A stretch of 19,070 nucleotides of DNA, from assembly GCA_002779045.1 (NCBI GenBank), contig PEXO01000263.1, positions 1 through 19,070 of the forward strand, in the 5' to 3' direction. The notes under the pieces are model-generated. The model did not search any database. It had not been told where the DNA came from and saw nothing but the letters and a program-made list of their open reading frames with translations. The translations under genes and the position numbers were made by a program. This document shows positions 14,005-19,070 of this stretch, piece after piece. Origin of the DNA: Elusimicrobia bacterium CG08_land_8_20_14_0_20_59_10 (GTDB taxonomy: Bacteria > Elusimicrobiota > Elusimicrobia > Elusimicrobiales > UBA9959). Every line of letters starts with the position of its first letter. The first letter of the stretch is position 1.

Positions 14005-14977
14005 ACTTATAATATTGTATCAAAAGGGCTTCGGCTTCTTTAAGGGTTTTCAGCTTCATAAAGGCGCCCCGCGCCCCGGAGGCGCCCGGCAGCCCCTTCA
14101 GCCAATAGCCGGCAAGCTTCCGCGCGCGGACAAGCCCGTGCTCTTCCCCGTAAAGTCCGGCGTTCAGCTCCAGGAATTTCAAAAAAAGCTTCATACGCGC
14201 CGCGCAGGACACGGGCGGGAGGGAGCCGCCGGAAAGACCTGAGGCTATCTCGGCGAAAACCGCCGGATTGAATACGGCCGCGCGGCCTATAGCCACCCCG
14301 GCGCAGCCGGTACCCAGCATCTCCCGCGCCTGTTGCGGGTTTCCCACGCCGCCATTGCCGAAAACCGGGATCTTCACGGCCGCAACGGTTGCGGCCATGG
14401 CCGCAAGATCCACGGGCCCTGTATGGAGCTGGGGGGCCGGCCGGCCATGAAGGGTGATGGCGGCGGCGCCGGCCTCTTCGCAGACCCGGGCGAGCAGCGG
14501 CCCGAGATTCTCACCGGCCGCCAGCCCTACGCGGAATTTCACGGTAACCGGGATCTTCACGCTTTTAACCATGCGGGAAATTATATCGGCCAGCAGCTGC
14601 GGCTTGCTCATCAGCCCGGCGCCGGCTCCCGAGCGGATGACCTTTCTCACCGGGCAGCCGGCGTTCACGTCCGCGATATCCGCCCCCGCGCGCTCAGCGG
14701 CCTGTGCGGCCAGGGCCATAGAAGAAGGATCGGCCCCGAACAGCTGTACCGCCGCGGGGTGTTCTCCCTCTAAAAGCTCCAGCATTTTTCCCGATTTTTT
14801 ATTACCGTACTTTATGCTTTCAGCCGACACCATTTCGGTGACCACAAGCCCGGCGCCGCCGCCGGCGGCAAGTATGCGGAAAGCGGCGTTCGTTATCCCT
14901 GCCATGGGGGCCAGGGCCAGGTTATTCTTAAGGCGGACATTTCCCACCCGGACGGGGCGTATAAGGTCGGTCTGCAT
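14003..14977 (-). CDS. dusB: tRNA-dihydrouridine synthase, DusB-like
   Basis: Dus enzymes use FMN and NADPH to reduce specific uridines in tRNA. The 324-residue protein opens with the FMN-barrel signature LAPMAGITNAAFR (22-34) and has the catalytic cysteine in DVNAGCPVRKVIRSGAGAGLM-type sequence (Cys108). VKFRVG, ITLHGRP and GNGGV then follow in the family order. The C-terminal helical domain (about 255-324) binds tRNA. The CPVRKV and SGAGAGLM segments fit DusB better than DusA or DusC. The start codon overlaps the stop of the preceding gene by one base (TGATG), so the two are translationally coupled. The last codons touch the inverted repeat preceding mutS. Confidence 0.93.
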   Translation of the reverse strand: MQTDLIRPVRVGNVRLKNNLALAPMAGITNAAFRILAAGGGAGLVVTEMVSAESIKYGNKKSGKMLELLEGEHPAAVQLFGADPSSMALAAQAAERAGADIADVNAGCPVRKVIRSGAGAGLMSKPQLLADIISRMVKSVKIPVTVKFRVGLAAGENLGPLLARVCEEAGAAAITLHGRPAPQLHTGPVDLAAMAATVAAVKIPVFGNGGVGNPQQAREMLGTGCAGVAIGRAAVFNPAVFAEIASGLSGGSLPPVSCAARMKLFLKFLELNAGLYGEEHGLVRARKLAGYWLKGLPGASGARGAFMKLKTLKEAEALLIQYYK

Positions 14978-15720
14978 CAGGGCCTGAGGGAATAATTGCC
15001 GTCGTGACCGGTGGAGAGATCGCGCGGAGCGCGGCGCAGCAGCAGCCGGGTCTCCGCAGCCGGCGCGCCGATCGTTTTTAATACCCTTAGCTGATACTCC
15101 GAGGCGCGGGCCTCCAGTTCAAAAACGTCCTCAAGCCCCGTGTACTTGAAGAGCATCGGGTTGGCATCGAACTTGCGTTCGTATTTTCCCCCGGGCAGCG
15201 GCGGAGGGAACTTCTTTTTCTTTTTGACGCTCATCGCGTAGGAGGCATGCCAGGCCTGGTGCGCTATGATGCCGGCGCACCAGGTGACGGACTTGAAAGC
15301 GTGCTTGTTCGAGATCGCGGCCACCGGCTTGCCGTTATCCATGTAAAAATCCGTCTTGCTCTCGCTGCGTATGGCGGAAAGAGAATTCTTTATGGACAGG
15401 AACAGCTCACGGTCGGCCAGCCAGATACGCTTAAGGGCATTCGTCATCTGGCTCTGGAACTCCGCCGAGCCGCGGATATCCAGCGCAAGCATCGGGTCAG
15501 CGGCCGTGCCCGGCGGAATTATCTTTTTGGCCGGAGAGGCCGCCGGGGAGGCCGCCGGTTCCGCACCCAACGCCGGCTCCGCAGCGGCCTCCGGGGCTGG
15601 CGACACAACAGAGGAATGCTGTTTTAGATAATACCAGACGCCGCCCCCCATAAGGAGAAGAGGCAGAAGGGCGAGAGCTTTTACTGCGGCAGAGCCGCGC
15701 CGGGAGCCTGTTTCCGTCAT
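14977..15720 (-). CDS. Membrane-anchored protein with HQxxH motif, possible inactivated zinc-metallopeptidase relative
   Basis: I choose the ATG at 15720 (247 residues). The open frame continues upstream to a TTG at 15786, but those residues look like noise. A basic N-terminus and one hydrophobic helix (about 13-31) anchor the protein, followed by an Ala/Pro linker (about 38-75) and a soluble domain. That domain contains WCAGIIAHQAWHASYA (147-162), which has the shape of a gluzincin helix with His154 and His158, but with Gln155 where a catalytic Glu would stand. About 45 residues on comes an acidic helix ELEARASEYQLRVLKTIGA, where a third metal ligand is usually found. It may be a non-catalytic metal-binding relative; this is inference from motif shape. 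It is coupled to dusB by a one-base overlap. Confidence 0.7.
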   Translation of the reverse strand: MTETGSRRGSAAVKALALLPLLLMGGGVWYYLKQHSSVVSPAPEAAAEPALGAEPAASPAASPAKKIIPPGTAADPMLALDIRGSAEFQSQMTNALKRIWLADRELFLSIKNSLSAIRSESKTDFYMDNGKPVAAISNKHAFKSVTWCAGIIAHQAWHASYAMSVKKKKKFPPPLPGGKYERKFDANPMLFKYTGLEDVFELEARASEYQLRVLKTIGAPAAETRLLLRRAPRDLSTGHDGNYSLRP

Positions 15721-15803
15721 AGTCAGAAATATCGCGGACGGGCCACGGAGGGCCGACCGTCCCGCGCCCAGGTCCTTACGTGACAAAAGCGCGGGGACAG
15801 CGC

Positions 15804-16205
15804 CTATTTAAGCGCTTTCAGGTAAGATTTGTAGAAGGCCTGCAGTTCGCTGTCCGCGTTCTGGAATTCCAGCACATGCTTTTTGCAGCCGCGGCGCGAG
15901 CAGATCTGCACCTGGCCGCCGGCCTTCAGTTCGAAAGCTATCATCTGGGAGCTGCAGGCGTCGCATTTGCGCGTGCTTTTGAGATCGGCATTGCAATGCG
16001 GGCAGCGGAAACCGGCCACCTTGCCCTGGGGCATGCTGAGGTCGGTCTCCACCTTGTAGCTGCCGTAGAGCGAGCTGAGGTAGATGGGGGCATGCTTGCC
16101 GGCATAAGTCAGGTTCACCTCTATGGAAGACGCATTGTCCAGCTTATGGCCGGGATTCATCAGGGATTTGCCGCAGAGGGGACACTTCACTAAAATACTG
16201 ATCAT
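15804..16205 (-). CDS. Multi-Cys zinc-ribbon protein, function unknown
   Basis: The 133-residue protein has four Cys pairs: Cys8/Cys11 (CPLC), Cys68/Cys71 (CPHC), Cys81/Cys84 (CDAC) and Cys102/Cys107 (CSRRGC), with His110 beside the last pair. This suggests two zinc ribbons around a conserved central part (IYLSSLYGSYKVET, about 41-54). It has no signal peptide or membrane segment, so it is probably cytoplasmic. Its ATG is preceded by GGAGG at a 5-nt spacing, which decides the start. The first 62 bp overlap the end of macB in another frame. Proteins of this pattern occur in other bacteria as uncharacterised zinc-ribbon proteins; I know of no assigned function. The 83-bp gap to the next gene contains no obvious signal. 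Confidence 0.82.
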   Translation of the reverse strand: MISILVKCPLCGKSLMNPGHKLDNASSIEVNLTYAGKHAPIYLSSLYGSYKVETDLSMPQGKVAGFRCPHCNADLKSTRKCDACSSQMIAFELKAGGQVQICSRRGCKKHVLEFQNADSELQAFYKSYLKALK

Positions 16206-18228
16206 GGGAACCTCCAGAAAAGAACACCGGCTGGGCCTGGCCGCCCGGTTTAGTGTAGTAATATATCAAATTTAACGCTTGTTCGTACCGCAGGGCCTCG
16301 ATAGGAGACAGCAGCGAGGCTTTTTTTGCCGGCCAGAAGCCGAAGACTATGCCGACCGTGGCGGAGAAGCCGAAGGCCAGCCCGACGGAAGAAGGGGAGA
16401 TGTAAATAGCCCAGCCGGACAGCTTGGACAGCAGCAGGGAGGCCCCGGCGCCGGCCAGGATCCCCAAAATCCCGCCGAGAATGGAAACTATGACGGCTTC
16501 TATAAGGAACTGCAGCAGCACGGCGCGGCTGGTGGCGCCTATGGCCTTCCTGAGGCCTATTTCCCTGGTGCGCTCCGTTACGCTGACCAGCATGATGTTC
16601 ATGATGCCTATGCCGCCCACCACCAGCGAGATCCCGGCTATGATACCCAGCAGCATACTGAAGGTCTTTATGGTGCCGGTCAGCATGGTCTGCATCTCGG
16701 CCATATTGCGCATCCTCACGTCGACATCCTTATACGCGGGTATATCGTGGCGCTGGCGGAAAAGCTGCTCCAAGTCGTCCTGCACCCCGGCCATAAGGTT
16801 ATAATCCGAGACCTCCACCCAGATATTATCCACGTATTTCTTGCCCAGCAGCAGCCGCATGGCCGTATTAAGGGGCACTATAGCCACGTCGTCCTGGTCG
16901 CGATGGCCCTGGGCGCCCTTCAGCGGAAGCACGCCGATGATGGTAAAATTCTTCCTGTTTAGCTTGACAGTTTTGCCTATGGGATTCTCGTCCCCGAACA
17001 GTTCGGTGATGACCGTCTGCCCGAGCAGCGCCACCTTGGCGAGACGCGCGTTCTCCTGCTCCGAAAAGAACCTGCCGTAATAGGGCTCCGCATTGCGCAT
17101 CTTGGCATAGACCGGCTGCACGCCGTTCACCGAAGTGCGGTGATTCCTGGCGCCGTACACTATCTGCACCGTTCCGGAAACCTCGGCTTCCGTGCGCGTT
17201 ACGTTCTTAATGCCGCGCACGGCTTTCGCGTCGTCCAGCGTCAGGCGGGTACGCGCTCCCATCCCCAGCGAGGCGCCGCTGCGGCTGGTGCTGCGCCCGG
17301 GCATTACCGCCAGCAGGTTGGTGCCCATCGAGGCCATCTGTTTCTGTAAAGCCCGCTGCGCCCCGGTGCCGACCGCCATCATGGTTATCAGGGCGCCCAC
17401 GCCTATTATTATGCCCAGCATCGTAAGCAGGGAGCGGGTCTTATTGCTCAGGATGGAACGGACCGAGGATCCCATGTTCTCGGCCACCTCTCTCCAGGTC
17501 AGGAAGAAAGGCTTGGGGATCTTTATTCCTTTTTGTCCGGCCTTCCCGGACGCGACGGGCTTTTTAGCGGCATCTTCCACAATAAGCCCGTCCTTTATCT
17601 TAATGACCCGGTCCGCCCAGGCGGCGATGTCCGGTTCATGGGTCACCAGCACTATGGTGATGCCCCGCTCATTGAGTTTCTTGAAGATGCCCATTATCCC
17701 GGTGGACTGGTCGGAAGCCAGGTTGCCCGTGGGCTCGTCGGCGAAAATGATCCTGGGATCGTTCACCAGCGAGCGGGCTATGGCCACGCGCTGCTGCTGA
17801 CCGCCGGAAAGCTGGTTGGGCTTGTGGCCCACGCGGTCCGCCAGCCCCACCTGGGACAGGTATCTGCCCGCTTCATGCGGGCGGGCCTTCTCGCCCAGGT
17901 AGATCTGCGGCAGGGCCACATTGTCGGCGGCGGTTATCCGCTGGAGGAGGTTGAACTGCTGAAAGACAAAACCGATGATCCGGGCGCGCAGGTAGGACAG
18001 TTCCACATCGTCGAGATCCGAGATCTCCCGGCCGAAGAGCTTATATGACCCGGAACTGGGTTTATCGAGCAGACCCAGTATATGCATCAGCGTGGATTTC
18101 CCGGAGCCTGAAGGCCCCATGATGGCCACGAACTCGCCCTCCTTTATGGAGACATCCACGCCCCTGAGGACAGCGAGGTTCTCCCCGCCGAGTTCGTAGA
18201 TCTTTTTGATGCCTTTAAGTTCGATCAT
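16144..18228 (-). CDS. macB: MacB-type ABC transporter: ATPase fused to permease
   Basis: MacB-type proteins work with a MacA-like adaptor to drive export across the periplasm. From ATG 18228 (MIELKGIKKIYELGG) the protein has 694 residues; an upstream ATG at 18279 would overlap the adaptor gene and add unrelated residues. The ATPase part shows Walker A GPSGSGKS, signature LSGGQQQRVAIARS, Walker B RIIFADEPTGN and a switch His in VTHEPD. After a linker comes the first TM helix (SLLTMLGIIIGVGALITMM), a large periplasmic MacB core domain, and three C-terminal TM helices including GIGIMNIMLVSVTERTREIG. Family proteins normally end near IEALRYE. Here 45 extra residues follow, and the last 20 or so overlap the zinc-ribbon gene. 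The gap from the adaptor gene is 16 bp. Confidence 0.93.
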   Translation of the reverse strand: MIELKGIKKIYELGGENLAVLRGVDVSIKEGEFVAIMGPSGSGKSTLMHILGLLDKPSSGSYKLFGREISDLDDVELSYLRARIIGFVFQQFNLLQRITAADNVALPQIYLGEKARPHEAGRYLSQVGLADRVGHKPNQLSGGQQQRVAIARSLVNDPRIIFADEPTGNLASDQSTGIMGIFKKLNERGITIVLVTHEPDIAAWADRVIKIKDGLIVEDAAKKPVASGKAGQKGIKIPKPFFLTWREVAENMGSSVRSILSNKTRSLLTMLGIIIGVGALITMMAVGTGAQRALQKQMASMGTNLLAVMPGRSTSRSGASLGMGARTRLTLDDAKAVRGIKNVTRTEAEVSGTVQIVYGARNHRTSVNGVQPVYAKMRNAEPYYGRFFSEQENARLAKVALLGQTVITELFGDENPIGKTVKLNRKNFTIIGVLPLKGAQGHRDQDDVAIVPLNTAMRLLLGKKYVDNIWVEVSDYNLMAGVQDDLEQLFRQRHDIPAYKDVDVRMRNMAEMQTMLTGTIKTFSMLLGIIAGISLVVGGIGIMNIMLVSVTERTREIGLRKAIGATSRAVLLQFLIEAVIVSILGGILGILAGAGASLLLSKLSGWAIYISPSSVGLAFGFSATVGIVFGFWPAKKASLLSPIEALRYEQALNLIYYYTKPGGQAQPVFFSGGSHDQYFSEVSPLRQIPDESRP

Positions 18229-18244
18229 ATTGAGCCGCGGTCCG

Positions 18245-19070
18245 TCAGTTCCCCCGGGGAGCGGCAGCCGGGGCCGCAACGCCGCCGCTACGCGCGCCGC
18301 CCGTGGAGGCGCCCCTTCTGTTCATCCTGGGCATCAGCGGATTGGCGCCGGAAGCGTCGTCCTGCTGCGGCCTGTAGGCGCGCCCGGTATAATAGACGGG
18401 AGCGCCGTCTTCGAGCCCGGAGGTCACCTCCACGAATTTCCCCTCGTTCGCGCCGGTCACGATATCGGTATAGGCGGGCTTGCCGCCTTTGATGGAGGTT
18501 ATCACCGAGGTGGCCCCCGAAGGGCCTATCACCACGGCCTGGAACGGTATGAGGATGACCTTCCTGCCGGCGGAAATGCGCACTTTTATATTGGCCGTCA
18601 TCTGCGATTTGAAGAAAGAGGGTACTCTATCCGGCCTTATCTTCACTTTATAGGTTATCACATTATTGCTGGTGGCGCCTTCGTCCAGTATCTGGAACAC
18701 TTTGCCGGTAACCAGCTTGTCCGGGTAGGCGTCCAGGGTGATGCCGGCCTGCTGGCCGGGCTTTATCTTGCCGATATCGGACTCGTCCACCGTGGCCTCC
18801 AGTATCAGCTTGTCGGAAACCGCGAAAAGCACGGTGGAGCCGCCCACGGTCTGGCCCTCCACCACGTTCTTGAGGATAAGCGTGCCGCTTATCGGGGCGA
18901 TGAGCTTTATCGGTTTATAAGTCTCCTTCCACTGCGCGTACTGGTCGTCGCCGGCGGCGCGGGCGGCGTCCAGTATGGCCACCCGGTCCGAGGAACTCAT
19001 AAGGGCCAGCACCTCGCCGGCCTCTATCTTCTCGCCTTCCTCCACCAGTATCTCCTCTATGCGCCCGGAC
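18245..19070 (-). CDS. macA: MacA/HlyD-type periplasmic adaptor subunit, N-terminus outside window
   Basis: The frame is open to the window edge. The codons before the GTG at 19045 read SGRIEEIL, the start of a lipoyl-like half-motif (GRIEEILVEEGEKIEAGEVLAL), so the gene continues beyond base 19070. After a very short connecting segment (about 30 residues, too short for the long coiled-coil hairpin of MacA) comes the second lipoyl half (APISGTLILKNVVEGQTVGG). A beta-barrel domain (LEATVDESDIGKIKPGQQAGI) and a membrane-proximal domain ending in SGLEDGAPVYYTG follow. The C-terminal 45 residues are low-complexity Arg/Gly/Ala-rich. The short hairpin suggests it does not reach an outer-membrane channel in the usual way. 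It is the first partner of the adjacent MacB-type transporter. Confidence 0.88.
   Translation of the reverse strand, partial: SGRIEEILVEEGEKIEAGEVLALMSSSDRVAILDAARAAGDDQYAQWKETYKPIKLIAPISGTLILKNVVEGQTVGGSTVLFAVSDKLILEATVDESDIGKIKPGQQAGITLDAYPDKLVTGKVFQILDEGATSNNVITYKVKIRPDRVPSFFKSQMTANIKVRISAGRKVILIPFQAVVIGPSGATSVITSIKGGKPAYTDIVTGANEGKFVEVTSGLEDGAPVYYTGRAYRPQQDDASGANPLMPRMNRRGASTGGARSGGVAAPAAAPRGN

Noticed and set aside
12335..14242. 635-codon plus-strand open frame.
   Set aside because: Antisense to mutS and dusB, both confirmed by motifs; Gln/Arg/Gly-rich shadow composition.
18229..18279. Longer macB start at 18279.
   Set aside because: The extra 17 residues overlap the adaptor gene and do not resemble ABC ATPase N-termini; MIELKGIKKIYELG at 18228 does.

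Overview
The window is about 19 kb of GC-rich bacterial chromosome. It is densely packed, and nearly everything to the right of position 2036 is on the minus strand. It holds no rRNA, tRNA, CRISPR array or intact insertion sequence that I can see. A MacA/MacB-type exporter, a quinone-type (class 2) dihydroorotate dehydrogenase and several signal-peptide proteins fit a free-living diderm. The combination of secreted clostripain-family (C11) peptidases, high GC and many Ala/Pro-rich linkers reminds me of Elusimicrobiota or a related environmental phylum. That placement is an impression, not a demonstrated fact.

Layout. At 1-363 is the tail of a CcdA-type membrane protein. At 459-1772 is a secreted C11 peptidase on the plus strand. 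A 263-bp AT-richer gap (1773-2035) follows, with transposon-like debris and a near-perfect palindrome that probably terminates transcription in both directions. Next is a long minus-strand cluster, read from right to left: nitroreductase, a signal-peptide/single-TM protein, a six-TM protein, then pyrC, pyrD, pyrF and pyrE. These pyr genes give four of the six steps of UMP synthesis; carAB and pyrB are not here. The pyrC-pyrD and pyrD-pyrF gaps carry repeats. The second is a small palindromic insertion with a 10-bp target duplication that has rewritten the last residues of PyrD.

A stand-alone PAS protein (7525-7860, plus strand) is divergent from the nitroreductase, and the two predicted -10 boxes overlap. 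It converges on mutL. The next block, read right to left, is macA-like (cut by the window end), macB, a zinc-ribbon protein, a membrane-anchored protein with an HQxxH motif, dusB, a GATC-rich inverted repeat, mutS, a second C11 peptidase, a terminator, and mutL behind its own promoter. So the two mismatch-repair genes flank a secreted protease-like protein.

The most interesting observations are the reconstructable micro-insertion at the 3' end of pyrD, the C11 paralogue between mutS and mutL that has lost the aspartate expected to set basic P1 specificity, an apparently E-to-Q altered metalloprotease-like motif at 14977-15720, a 62-bp out-of-frame overlap between macB and the zinc-ribbon gene, and -10 boxes sitting 6-7 nt before ATG in genes lacking a Shine-Dalgarno sequence, which suggests leaderless transcription. 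I do not see a clear multi-gene novel defence or biosynthetic system.
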